Assembly (NCBI GenBank): GCA_035646535.1
Contig: DASRPD010000006.1
Location: 1 to 20,458, forward strand
Reading direction: 5' to 3'
From: DASRPD01 sp035646535
GTDB taxonomy: Bacteria; Actinomycetota; Acidimicrobiia; IMCC26256; JANYLB01
DNA: 20,458 nucleotides
Numbering within the stretch: the first letter of the stretch is position 1; each line of letters opens with the position of its first letter. Made by a program: the position numbers and the translations under genes. Under the pieces are notes generated by a model, which saw only the letters and a list, made by a program, of their open reading frames with translations, ran no database searches and had not been told where the DNA came from. Below are positions 7,210-17,156 of the stretch, in pieces.

Positions 7210-8187
7210 ATGCGCATGGTCCTTTCGAAGATCGTCCGGCTCGTCGTCGTCCTGTTCGTCGTGTCGTTCCTGTCCTTCTGGTTCGTGAAGCTCATCGGTG
7301 GCAACGACGACCTCGTCGCCAAGATGATTCCGTTCTCGAGCGAGCAGGAGAAGGATCGGGTCCGCAACGAGCTCGGTCTCCAGGACCCGTTCTTCGCCCA
7401 GTACGGCCACTGGGTCGGCAACTTCGTCACCGGCGACTTCGGTCAGATCTACCTCGGCGCCGGAGACAACATCAGCAGCGTGCCGGTGAGTGAGACGGTC
7501 GCGAAGCGCCTCCCCGTCTCGCTCGAGCTCATGCTCTACGCGCAGTTCCTCGCGCTGTTCTTCGCCATCCCCTTCGGGATCCTCAGCGCGCACAAGGCGA
7601 GCTCGCGATTCGACAAGGCCACCAACGTCACCGCGTTCGGGATGCTCGCCCTGCCCCAGTTCGTCGCCGCGCTGCTGCTCGTGATCTTCGTGGGTGCGAG
7701 ATGGGGCTGGTTGCCCACCCAGTCCAACCTGCCGAACTTCCCGCTCAACCCGCTCGACAACTGGCGCTTCATGCTGATGCCCACGGTGGCGTTGGCGTTG
7801 GCGCAGATCGCGATCTACATGCGGCTGCTGCGCTCCGACATGATCGCCACGCTGCAGGAGGACTTCATCACCACCGCCAAGGCCAAGGGCCTCCCGACCC
7901 GGCGCGTGCTGCTCCGTCATGCGCTGCGGCCGTCGAGCCTGACGCTGCTCACCGTGGCCGGCCTCAACGTCGGCGCGCTGATCGGCGGCGCGATCATCAT
8001 CGAGCGGATCTTCAAGGTCCCCGGCATCGGCGGCGAGCTGGCCGAAGCCATCTTCCGCCAACAAACCCTCGAGATCCAGTCGCTCGTCGTGTTGATCGCG
8101 TTCTTCTACGTGATCCTCAACTTCGGTGTCGACATCCTCTACTCCGTCCTCGACCCGCGGATCCGTCATGCCCGAGCCGTCAGCTGA
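7210..8187 (+). CDS. ABC importer permease, DppB/OppB type
   Basis: First transmembrane subunit of the importer, 325 aa. An N-terminal membrane helix (about 7-27) is followed by a periplasmic region with the family sequence RNELGLQDPFFAQYGHW. Five more hydrophobic segments follow. The EAA loop that docks on the ATPase is at about 222-241 (TAKAKGLPTRRVLLRHALRP). The C-terminus has the usual IIIERIFKVPGIGGEL and DPRIRHA sequences. ATG 7210 has a good Shine-Dalgarno. The second permease starts 20 nt before this stop codon in another frame, so the two are probably translationally coupled. Confidence 0.92.
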   Translation: MRMVLSKIVRLVVVLFVVSFLSFWFVKLIGGNDDLVAKMIPFSSEQEKDRVRNELGLQDPFFAQYGHWVGNFVTGDFGQIYLGAGDNISSVPVSETVAKRLPVSLELMLYAQFLALFFAIPFGILSAHKASSRFDKATNVTAFGMLALPQFVAALLLVIFVGARWGWLPTQSNLPNFPLNPLDNWRFMLMPTVALALAQIAIYMRLLRSDMIATLQEDFITTAKAKGLPTRRVLLRHALRPSSLTLLTVAGLNVGALIGGAIIIERIFKVPGIGGELAEAIFRQQTLEIQSLVVLIAFFYVILNFGVDILYSVLDPRIRHARAVS

Positions 8188-9160
8188 ACCCGGCGAGGAG
8201 ATCATCCGGTCCCTCGCGACCGACGAGCGGCGCGAGATGGTGCCGCCCGACGCCGCGAGCCTCCAGATCGCGGCGGTCGAAGCCGGCCCCGAGATCGCCG
8301 GGGCGGCCGCCGGGCGCAAGCGTCTCGGCATCGGCGCCTGGCTGGCCGCGATCTGGCTCATCCTCGTGATCGGCTCGGCCATCGCCGCGCCGATCCTGCC
8401 GATTCCCGATCCCAAGCGGGACTCGACCCTCCCCGAGCTCAGCAGCGACGGCTCGCTGTCGGTGATTGCGGCCGCGCCGAGCCTGGACCACCCGTTCGGC
8501 CTGGACGCGTCCGGCCTCGACGTCTTCTCCCGCACGATCTGGGGCGGGCGGGCGTCGCTGATCATCGGGTTCGTCTCGATCGGGCTCGGCTTCCTGGTCG
8601 GTGGGTTCCTCGGCATGCTCTCGGGGTACTTCAAGGGCAAGGTAGGGGGGTTCATCGGCTCCCTCCTGGACATCCTCCTCGCGTTCCCCCAACTCGTGTT
8701 GGCGATCTTCGTCGTCGAGGTGCTCGGCCACACGGTGTGGTTCGTGACCTTCGCGCTGGCGATCGTGGCCACACCGGTGCTCGCGCGCATCACCCGCGCA
8801 TCGAGCCTCTCGTGGTCCGAACGCGAGTTCGTCGTGGCCGCGCGCGCCCAGGGCGCCAAGCACGGCCGGGTCATGTTGCGCGAGGTGCTGCCCAACACGC
8901 TGCCCGCGATGTTCGCGATCGCCATCCTGTCGGTCGCGGTGGTGATCGTGGCCGAAGCGGGTCTCGCGATCGTCGGGGCGGGCGTGAACCCGTCTGTCAT
9001 CACCTGGGGGAACATGATCAGCGCCGGTCAGGCCGATCTCAAGGCGTCGCCCCACATCGTGCTCGCCCCGTCGCTGGTCATCTTCCTCACGGTGTTGTCG
9101 CTGAACTATCTGGGTGACGTCATTCGTGCCCGTACCGACGTCCGGGAGTCCGCCCTGTGA
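8168..9160 (+). CDS. ABC importer permease, DppC/OppC type
   Basis: Second transmembrane subunit, 330 aa from ATG 8168. The first ~50 residues are an acidic, presumably cytoplasmic extension. The first membrane helix is at about 54-74, and hydrophobic segments from about residue 118 make the transport core. The EAA loop is at about 224-243 (AARAQGAKHGRVMLREVLPN), and the late motif GVNPSVITWGNMI is typical of DppC/OppC. The frame is open 14 codons further upstream, but those lie inside the DppB gene; ATG 8168 gives a 20-nt overlap and a natural N-terminus. The stop overlaps the next gene's start as GTGA (9157-9160), the classic coupling arrangement. Confidence 0.92.
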   Translation: MPEPSAEPGEEIIRSLATDERREMVPPDAASLQIAAVEAGPEIAGAAAGRKRLGIGAWLAAIWLILVIGSAIAAPILPIPDPKRDSTLPELSSDGSLSVIAAAPSLDHPFGLDASGLDVFSRTIWGGRASLIIGFVSIGLGFLVGGFLGMLSGYFKGKVGGFIGSLLDILLAFPQLVLAIFVVEVLGHTVWFVTFALAIVATPVLARITRASSLSWSEREFVVAARAQGAKHGRVMLREVLPNTLPAMFAIAILSVAVVIVAEAGLAIVGAGVNPSVITWGNMISAGQADLKASPHIVLAPSLVIFLTVLSLNYLGDVIRARTDVRESAL

Positions 9161-10344
9161 AACGCCACAAGAAGGCCGCTCCGACCGGCGAGCGGTTCGA
9201 AGCGGCGCCGCTCGATGGTCCGCTGCTCGCGGTCGAAGATCTGCACACGCACTTTCACACCAGCCGCGGCATCGCCCGCGCGGTGGACGGCGTGAGCCTG
9301 TCGCTCGAGCGCGGCAAGACGTTGGGCGTCGTCGGCGAGTCCGGGTCGGGCAAGACCGTGCTCGCCCGCTCGATCATGGGCTTGCTGCCCAAGTCGGGAA
9401 CCGAGCGCACCGGCTCGATCACCTTCGAGGGGCGCGAGATCATCGACGCCACCGACGCCGAGCTCCGTTCCCTGTGGGGCTCGCAGATGTCGATGGTGTT
9501 CCAGGACCCGATGACCTCGCTCAACCCGGTCATGAAGATCGGCAAGCAGATCACCGAGATGCTCTTGCAGCACCTCGACATCTCGAAGTCCTACGCGCGT
9601 GAGCTCGCCCTCGCGCTGTTGCAGTCGGTCGGGATCCCCGAGGCGTCCCGGCGCCTCAAGGAATATCCGCACCAGATGTCCGGCGGGATGCGACAGCGCA
9701 TCATGATCGCCATCGCCATCGCCTGCGGGCCCAAGCTCCTGTTCGCCGACGAGCCCACCACCGCGCTCGACGTCACGGTGCAGGCCCAGATCCTCGACCT
9801 GCTCCAGGATCAGCAGCGCGAGCGGTACATGGCGATGATCCTCGTGACCCACGACCTCGGCGTCGTCGCCGGGCGCGCCGACGACATCATGGTCATGTAC
9901 GCGGGACGGGTGGTCGAGAAGGCTCCTACGAAGGTGCTGTTCTCCGAGCTGCGTCATCCGTACACCGAGGCATTGTTGTTGTCGATCCCGAAGATCGCCG
10001 CACCGAGCCATACCCGGCTGTTGAGCATCACCGGCCGCCCGCCGGACATCGTCGCCCCCCCGCAGGGCTGCAAGTTCAGCCCCCGCTGTCCGTACGTGCA
10101 GCCCCGGTGCATCGAGGAGGAGCCCCCACTGGTGGAAGCCCCCACCCCCGGACACGAGTTCCGGTGCTGGATCCCGGTGGGCACACCCGAGAGCCGCGCC
10201 GCGCTCGAGGCGAACGAAGCCGCGGGCCTCGCGTCGGCGGCCGAGGCCGCCAAGGCCGCCAAGATCGCCGGCGTGCACGCCAACGGTGCGACAACCGCGA
10301 CCGCCGCACCCCTCGCCGGCGGTCCCCACGTGGGAGGTAGCTGA
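9157..10344 (+). CDS. ABC importer ATPase, DppD/OppD type with oligo_HPY domain
   Basis: One of two nucleotide-binding subunits powering the importer, 395 aa. Walker A is GESGSGKT (60-67), the signature motif is MSGGM (174-178) and Walker B ends in Asp198-Glu199, with THDLG supplying the switch histidine. The C-terminal oligo_HPY extension has four cysteines at 305, 311, 318 and 337 (CX5CX6CX18C), a set reported to hold an iron-sulfur cluster in the mycobacterial OppD. Residues ~345-395 are an Ala/Gly-rich tail unlike the core. GTG 9157 overlaps the upstream stop by 4 nt. The next ATPase gene begins at 10346, immediately after this stop. Confidence 0.93.
   Translation: MKRHKKAAPTGERFEAAPLDGPLLAVEDLHTHFHTSRGIARAVDGVSLSLERGKTLGVVGESGSGKTVLARSIMGLLPKSGTERTGSITFEGREIIDATDAELRSLWGSQMSMVFQDPMTSLNPVMKIGKQITEMLLQHLDISKSYARELALALLQSVGIPEASRRLKEYPHQMSGGMRQRIMIAIAIACGPKLLFADEPTTALDVTVQAQILDLLQDQQRERYMAMILVTHDLGVVAGRADDIMVMYAGRVVEKAPTKVLFSELRHPYTEALLLSIPKIAAPSHTRLLSITGRPPDIVAPPQGCKFSPRCPYVQPRCIEEEPPLVEAPTPGHEFRCWIPVGTPESRAALEANEAAGLASAAEAAKAAKIAGVHANGATTATAAPLAGGPHVGGS
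10333..10338 (+). promoter_or_regulatory. Shine-Dalgarno (GGAGGT) deciding the start of the second ATPase
   Basis: GGAGGT ends 7 nt before ATG 10346, at the 3' end of the upstream gene. The frame is open to 10286, but no comparable site precedes earlier starts, so ATG 10346 is preferred. Confidence 0.65.
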
Positions 10345-10345
10345 C

Positions 10346-11437
10346 ATGGCCGGCAGCGGCACCGCGCACCTCCGAGCGGAGGGCGAGGCGATGTTGCGGG
10401 TCGAACGACTCGTCGTCGAGTTCCCGGCCGGGCGCGGCGCCACCGTGCACGCAGTCTCCGACCTGAGCATCGACGTGATGGAAGGCGAGACCCTCGGTCT
10501 CGTCGGCGAGTCCGGCTGCGGCAAGAGCACCACCGGTCGGGCCATCATGCAGCTCGTCAAGCCCAAGAGCGGTTCGGTGGCGTTCCTGGGCCAGGAGCTC
10601 ACCGAGCTCCGCGGCGAGCAGCTCCGCCAGACCCGACCCAAGCTGCAGATGATCTTCCAGGACCCGATCAGCTCGCTCAACCCACGACGCCGCGTGCGCG
10701 ACATCGTCCGCGAGGGTCTCGACATCTGGAAGCTCGGCGACGCCGAGTCCCGTACGGCCAAGGTCGACGAGGTGCTCGACACGGTCGGGATCGACCCGGA
10801 GGCGGCCGGCCCGCGCCGGCCGCACGAGTTCTCCGGCGGTCAGTGCCAGCGCATCTCCATCGCCCGCGCCGTCGCCACCGAACCGAAGCTCATCATCTGC
10901 GACGAGCCGGTCTCGGCGCTGGACGTGAGTGTCCAGGCCCAGATCATCAACCTGCTCGAGGACATGAAGGCCCGCTACGGGCTGACGCTGATCTTCATCG
11001 CGCACGACCTCGCGGTCGTGAAGAACATCTCCGACCGGGTCGCGGTCATGTACCTCGGCAAGCTGTGCGAGGTCGGTGACCCCGACACGGTCTACGAACA
11101 GCCCGCGCACCCGTACACTGCCGCGCTGCTGTCGGCGATCCCGGTGCCCGACCCCGAGGTCACCCCCATCGACATCCCCGGAGTCAGCGGGGAGATCCCG
11201 TCGCCGCTGGACCCGCCGAGCGGCTGTCGCTTCCGGACCCGCTGCCCGCGTGCCACCGACGTGTGCGCGACCCAGGAGCCGGAGATGCGCACGTTCGCGC
11301 CCGGCCACTTCGTGGCCTGTCACTTCCCCATCGCCGCCGGCGAGTCCCCCGCGCTCGAGACCGTCGCCCCGAACAGCGACTACCGCCGCTCGAACACCTC
11401 GCCTGACCCCCCGTCACTTTGGCGTCGCAGGCCATGA
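10346..11437 (+). CDS. ABC importer ATPase, DppF/OppF type with oligo_HPY domain
   Basis: Second nucleotide-binding subunit, 363 aa. Walker A is GESGCGKS (54-61), the signature FSGGQC (162-167) and Walker B Asp186-Glu187, followed by PVSALD and IAHDLAVV, as in DppF/OppF. The oligo_HPY extension again has four cysteines, at 294, 300, 307 and 325. The protein begins with a ~15-residue Gly/Ala/Glu stretch before MLRVERLVVEFP; the internal ATG at 10391 is an alternative start without a comparable ribosome site. It closes the operon. Its last codons and TGA (11435-11437) lie inside the 45-nt hairpin at 11418-11462, so the transcript's 3' structure begins before translation ends. Confidence 0.93.
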   Translation: MAGSGTAHLRAEGEAMLRVERLVVEFPAGRGATVHAVSDLSIDVMEGETLGLVGESGCGKSTTGRAIMQLVKPKSGSVAFLGQELTELRGEQLRQTRPKLQMIFQDPISSLNPRRRVRDIVREGLDIWKLGDAESRTAKVDEVLDTVGIDPEAAGPRRPHEFSGGQCQRISIARAVATEPKLIICDEPVSALDVSVQAQIINLLEDMKARYGLTLIFIAHDLAVVKNISDRVAVMYLGKLCEVGDPDTVYEQPAHPYTAALLSAIPVPDPEVTPIDIPGVSGEIPSPLDPPSGCRFRTRCPRATDVCATQEPEMRTFAPGHFVACHFPIAAGESPALETVAPNSDYRRSNTSPDPPSLWRRRP

Positions 11438-11462
11438 ACTATTCATGCCCTGCGACGCCAAA
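11418..11462. terminator. 45-nt near-perfect hairpin between convergent importer and ABC-F genes
   Basis: The arms TTTGGCGTCGCAGG and CCTGCGACGCCAAA (14 bp) are exact complements. A C/C mismatch follows, then CATGAA/TTCATG (6 bp) around a 3-nt CTA loop, 20 base pairs in all. Being symmetrical, it can fold in either transcript and probably acts as a bidirectional terminator. It is not canonical, because the T-run is at the 5' base and the A-run at the 3' base, so these pair and leave no U-tail. It contains the stop codon of the DppF-type gene. Confidence 0.7.
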
Positions 11463-11477
11463 CTGGGAGATGTGGGC

Positions 11478-13085
11478 TCAGGTGAGCTCGAGGGTGCGGG
11501 TGATCGCGACGGTCTCGAGGAGTCGACGGTCGTGGGTGACCAACACGATCGTGCCCTCGTACGTGTCGAGCGCGGCTTCGAGCTGTTCGATCGCCGGGAG
11601 GTCGAGATGGTTCGTCGGCTCGTCGAGAACGAGGCAGTTCGCGCGGCTCACCGACAGGGCAGCCAGGATCGCCCGACTTCGCTCCCCCGGTGACAGCAAC
11701 GCCGGTGGTCGCGCCACGGCGTCGGCGTCGAGGCCGAGCTTGGCCAGCTGGGAGCGCGCGTCGCCGGCGAGCAGCCCGGTCCGCGCGCAGAACGCGTCGA
11801 GGAGCGGGCCGTCACTCCCCAACACCTCCCGAGCCTGGTCGAGCGTGGCGAAGCGAACCCCCGGCCCCACCCACCGGTGCCCCTCGTCGATCGCCTGGGT
11901 GCCGAGGAGCGCTCGCAGGAGGGTCGTCTTGCCGCTGCCGTTCGGTCCGACGAGCGCCAGACGATCCTGCCAACCGATCTCGAGATCGAGCGGACCGAGG
12001 GTGAACGGGCCCCGGCGCACGACCACGCCGTCGAGACGAGCCACCACGTCGCCGCTGCGCTCACCGGCTTCGAAGCTCAAGTCGAGCTCCCAGCCCTCCC
12101 AGGGCTTGTCGAGCGCGCGCGCCTCGAGCCGGGCCAAGGCCCGCTCGGTCTGTTTCGCCTTGGAGGCCTGCTTCTCGCTGCTCTGGATCTTGGCGTGGCG
12201 GATGAACTTGTCCGTCTCACCGCTGCGCTTCACCCGGCGAACGCCCTCCTCTGACCACCCACGCTGCGTGCGAGCCCGATCGGCGAGCGTGCGCCGTTCG
12301 GACTGGTACTTCTCGTGTTCCTCGTAGCCGTGCCGACGGGCCAGCTCGCGCGCCGCCACGTAGTCGCTCCAATTGCCGTCGTAGGCCACCGCGCGGTGCG
12401 TGTGCTCCTCGAGCTCGATGATCCGCTCGACCGCGACGTCGAGAAACGCCCGGTCGTGCGAGACGATGACCATCGCCGCCGGTGACCCCGTCACGAACTG
12501 CTCGAGACGATCGAGCGCGGCAAAGTCCAGATCGTTGGTCGGCTCATCGAGCAGGAAGACATCGAAGCGGGCGAGCAGGATCGCCGCGAGCCCGGCGCGG
12601 GCCGCCTGGCCCCCCGACAACGCACCGACCGGCACACCGAGCCGGTCCGCGGGAAGGCCGACGTCGGCACAGACGGTCGCGGCGCGTGCGTGGAACTCGT
12701 CACCACCGAGGGCGAGGAACCGCTCGAGCGCCTCGGTGTACGCGTCGACCGCATCGGCGCCGGCGGCGAGCTCCTCGGTGCGCGCGTCGAGCGCGGCGGA
12801 CGCGCCGGCCACTCCGGTGCGCCGGGCCAGGTAGTCCGCCAACGTCTCGTCGAGGTGGGCATCGGACTCCTGGGGGAGGTAGCCAACGGTCAGGGCCGCG
12901 GGCGCGCGCTCGATCCGGCCCGACCCGGGCTCGTCGAGACCCGCCAGGACGCGCAGCAGCGTGGTCTTGCCGATCCCGTTCGGGCCGACGATGCCGACGC
13001 GCTGACGAGCCCCGATGGTGAGGGATACGGCGTCGAGGATCCGTCGACCACCACGGTCGACGGTGACGTCCCGCGCGCTCAACAC
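11478..13085 (-). CDS. ABC-F family ATPase (translation factor or ribosome-protection type)
   Basis: A 535-aa soluble protein with two ABC cassettes and no membrane segments. ABC-F proteins bind the ribosomal E site and act on stalled or drug-bound ribosomes. Cassette 1 has Walker A GPNGIGKTT (34-42), LSGGQ (156-160) and DEPTNDLD (Asp180, Glu181). Cassette 2 has GPNGSGKTT (380-388), a variant signature LSPGE (464-468) and DEPTNHLD (Asp488, Glu489). The charged linker at ~240-325 is the P-site tRNA-interaction region. Both catalytic glutamates are kept. The start is GTG 13085, six nt behind a TAGCGT -10 box. Whether it is a housekeeping factor or an antibiotic-resistance protein cannot be told from sequence; no drug biosynthesis genes are nearby. 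Confidence 0.9.
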   Translation of the reverse strand: MLSARDVTVDRGGRRILDAVSLTIGARQRVGIVGPNGIGKTTLLRVLAGLDEPGSGRIERAPAALTVGYLPQESDAHLDETLADYLARRTGVAGASAALDARTEELAAGADAVDAYTEALERFLALGGDEFHARAATVCADVGLPADRLGVPVGALSGGQAARAGLAAILLARFDVFLLDEPTNDLDFAALDRLEQFVTGSPAAMVIVSHDRAFLDVAVERIIELEEHTHRAVAYDGNWSDYVAARELARRHGYEEHEKYQSERRTLADRARTQRGWSEEGVRRVKRSGETDKFIRHAKIQSSEKQASKAKQTERALARLEARALDKPWEGWELDLSFEAGERSGDVVARLDGVVVRRGPFTLGPLDLEIGWQDRLALVGPNGSGKTTLLRALLGTQAIDEGHRWVGPGVRFATLDQAREVLGSDGPLLDAFCARTGLLAGDARSQLAKLGLDADAVARPPALLSPGERSRAILAALSVSRANCLVLDEPTNHLDLPAIEQLEAALDTYEGTIVLVTHDRRLLETVAITRTLELT

Positions 13086-13091
13086 CCGGCC

Positions 13092-13097
13092 ACGCTA
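13092..13097 (-). promoter_or_regulatory. -10 box (TAGCGT), probable leaderless promoter of the ABC-F gene
   Basis: Minus-strand TAGCGT lies 6 nt before GTG 13085, the spacing for a transcript starting at the start codon. There is no Shine-Dalgarno sequence. Together with the hairpin after lon, it suggests that the ABC-F gene is transcribed on its own. Confidence 0.5.
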
Positions 13098-13123
13098 CTG
13101 ACGTCGCCCGCGCCGCTCACCGA

Positions 13124-13170
13124 CTTTTGCGTCACCGGTCGGGGATCGTTCCCGACGAGCGACGCCAAAG
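13124..13170 (-). terminator. Hairpin downstream of lon, related to the one downstream of ABC-F
   Basis: On the minus strand, CTTTGGCGTC pairs with GACGCAAAAG with one extra base. After a wobble/mismatch stretch, GTCGGG pairs exactly with CCCGAC (13138-13143 and 13151-13156) around a 7-nt loop. It begins 8 nt past the lon stop and is the likely lon terminator. Like the other hairpin, it has T at the 5' base and A at the 3' base, not a U-tail. Confidence 0.55.
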
Positions 13171-13177
13171 GGTGGGC

Positions 13178-15685
<2,508 letters not shown>

Positions 15686-15726
15686 GACCTTCTCCGATCG
15701 CACGAGTACGAGAGTGCTCGGAGAAG

Positions 15727-15752
15727 AACGACGCGTGGCCGGGGTCTATTCC
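15727..15752 (-). promoter_or_regulatory. Sigma-R/SigH-type promoter of lon (GGAAT-N18-GTT)
   Basis: On the minus strand GGAAT (15752-15748), exactly 18 nt, then GTT (15729-15727) matches the consensus of the thiol-oxidative-stress ECF sigma factors SigR (Streptomyces) and SigH (mycobacteria). The expected start near 15719 gives a ~34-nt leader containing the GGAGAAGG ribosome site and ATG 15685. lon is, to my knowledge, a member of the Streptomyces SigR regulon. Confidence 0.6.
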
Positions 15753-15813
15753 CGACTCGAGCGGTCAGCTTTACCGCCCAGCCTGGAGAGCGGGCTGCCG
15801 AACGGCCGACGGT

Positions 15814-16305
15814 TCAGGTGGGGAGCTGGCCCTCGATCGCCTCGACGACCGCCGGGTCGTCGGGCGTCACCGTCGGGCTGAACCGAGCCACGACGTCGCC
15901 ACCCGGGCTGACCAGGAACTTCTCGAAGTTCCAGCGGATCTCGCCGGTGTGGCCGTCGGCCACGTCGGCGACATCGACGAGCTGGTCGTAGAGCGCGTGG
16001 CGACCGTCGCCGTTGACCTCGATCTTCTCGAACAGTGGGAAGGTCACGCCGTAGCTGGTCTCACAGAAGGTCTTGATCTCATCCGACGTACCCGGCTCCT
16101 GGCCGAGAAACTGGTTACACGGAAACCCGAGCACCTCGAAGCCCCGGGAGCCGTAGGAGTCGTGGAGCTGCTGGAGTCCGGCGTATTGCGGGGTGAGCCC
16201 GCATTGCGACGCGACGTTCACGAGCAGCAGGGCTTTGCCTGCGTAGTCCGAGAGGTCGGTCGGGCGGCCGTCGAGGTCGGCGATCGGGAGGTCGTAGAGA
16301 GTCAT
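15814..16305 (-). CDS. Glutathione peroxidase family thiol peroxidase
   Basis: A 163-aa peroxidase that reduces hydrogen peroxide or lipid hydroperoxides in the cytoplasm. The active-site tetrad can be read in full: peroxidatic Cys35 in NVASQCGLTPQY, Gln69 in GQEPG, and Trp125-Asn126 in RWNF. The enzyme uses cysteine, not selenocysteine. Cys81 (FCETSYGVTFP) sits where thioredoxin-dependent members carry the resolving cysteine, so thioredoxin is a likelier reductant than glutathione; actinobacteria usually lack glutathione. The FPCNQF motif is intact. The ATG at 16305 lies 9 nt past the stop of the upstream dehydrogenase gene, yet has its own probable -10 box, so it may be read both as second gene of a pair and alone. 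It precedes lon by 128 nt. Confidence 0.93.
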   Translation of the reverse strand: MTLYDLPIADLDGRPTDLSDYAGKALLLVNVASQCGLTPQYAGLQQLHDSYGSRGFEVLGFPCNQFLGQEPGTSDEIKTFCETSYGVTFPLFEKIEVNGDGRHALYDQLVDVADVADGHTGEIRWNFEKFLVSPGGDVVARFSPTVTPDDPAVVEAIEGQLPT

Positions 16306-16311
16306 GCCCGT

Positions 16312-16317
16312 AGTCTA
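16312..16317 (-). promoter_or_regulatory. -10 box (TAGACT) overlapping the dehydrogenase stop codon
   Basis: Minus-strand TAGACT begins with the TAG stop of the upstream dehydrogenase and ends 6 nt before the peroxidase ATG. Its position suits a leaderless transcript, and the peroxidase has no Shine-Dalgarno sequence. Confidence 0.5.
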
Positions 16318-17106
16318 GGGATTCGCGACGCGGCGTACCTGACGAGCCATCATGCGCCCGATCACCGGCGCGAGGAGCCCACCGCCGCGCAATACCAGCG
16401 CGGTCCGGGGATCGCAGGTGATGTCGGCGCGGTCGCGTTCGATGCCGCGCACGATGGCCGCGGCGACCTTCTCGGGCGGCACCGCCTTGATCGACCCGCT
16501 GACCGCCACGGTTTCGGGGGGTTTGGTGAGGTTCTCGCGCGCGAGGCCTGGGGTGTCGGTGTCGGGCGGGTAGACGCACGAGACGCGAATGCCGCGCGGG
16601 GCCAGCTCGGCGCGCAGAGCATCCATCAACCCCCGTACCGCGTACTTCGCCGGCGCGTATGCGGTGAAGCCGAACACGCCGATGAGCCCCGCCGTCGAGG
16701 AGATGCCGACGATCGTCCCGCCGCCCTGTTCCAGCATCGCGGGCACCACGGCGCGCACACAGTGCAACGTGCCGAAGTAGTCGAGGTCCATCTGGTCACG
16801 GAAGACCTGCGCGTCGAGTCGCTCGAAGTACCCGGGCTCGGCCGCGCCGGCCGAGGTCACGAGCAGGTCGCACGGACCGTGCGCGGCGGTGAGTCGCGCG
16901 AAGCCGTTGGCGACCGCGTCGGGGTCGGTGACATCGATCGACGCAGTCGCGATCGCGCCCGTCTCGCGCTGCGCGGCCGCGAGTCGAGTGCGGTCACGGG
17001 CCACCAGCGACACGCGTGCGCCCCGATCTCCGAGTCGCCGGGCGGTCTCGAGGCCGATGCCCGAGGATCCTCCGGTGACGATCGCGTGGACCCCGCCGAG
17101 CTGCAT
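16315..17106 (-). CDS. Short-chain dehydrogenase resembling 3-ketodihydrosphingosine reductase
   Basis: A 263-aa NAD(P)H-dependent oxidoreductase. The cofactor loop TGGSSGIG is at 11-18; the basic ARD at 36-38 after the second strand suggests NADPH. The catalytic residues are Ser137, Tyr150 and Lys154 (YAPAK). The usual tetrad asparagine appears replaced by Asp109 (DLDYFG). Beyond general SDR features, YPPDTDTPGLARENLTKPPET (179-199) closely matches the distinctive YPPDTDTPG...EN.TKP.ET block of eukaryotic 3-ketosphinganine reductase (KDSR/Tsc10), as does FGFTAY before the active site. No serine palmitoyltransferase gene is in the window, so the substrate is open. ATG 17106 was chosen because the TGGSSGIG strand starts at once; the 15 upstream codons are not conserved-looking. 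It sits 50 nt after fumC with a weak GCCTC/GAGGC hairpin between. Confidence 0.88.
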   Translation of the reverse strand: MQLGGVHAIVTGGSSGIGLETARRLGDRGARVSLVARDRTRLAAAQRETGAIATASIDVTDPDAVANGFARLTAAHGPCDLLVTSAGAAEPGYFERLDAQVFRDQMDLDYFGTLHCVRAVVPAMLEQGGGTIVGISSTAGLIGVFGFTAYAPAKYAVRGLMDALRAELAPRGIRVSCVYPPDTDTPGLARENLTKPPETVAVSGSIKAVPPEKVAAAIVRGIERDRADITCDPRTALVLRGGGLLAPVIGRMMARQVRRVANP

Positions 17107-17156
17107 GCCCCCGATTCTGCCTCCCCGGCAGGCCGAGGCGGGCGCAGCCACAGGGC

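Noticed and set aside
7135..9015. 626-codon minus-strand open frame opposite the two permease genes
   Set aside because: Ser/Thr/Arg-rich and then Asp/Glu/His-rich antisense reading; the permeases opposite have membrane segments and EAA motifs.
9106..10782. 558-codon minus-strand open frame opposite the ATPase genes
   Set aside because: Shadow of two complete ABC ATPases with intact Walker motifs; no coherent domain of its own.
11478..13085. ABC-F gene as evidence of an antibiotic-resistance or biosynthetic cluster
   Set aside because: Neighbours are housekeeping genes, no biosynthetic enzymes are present, and ABC-F proteins are common general translation factors.
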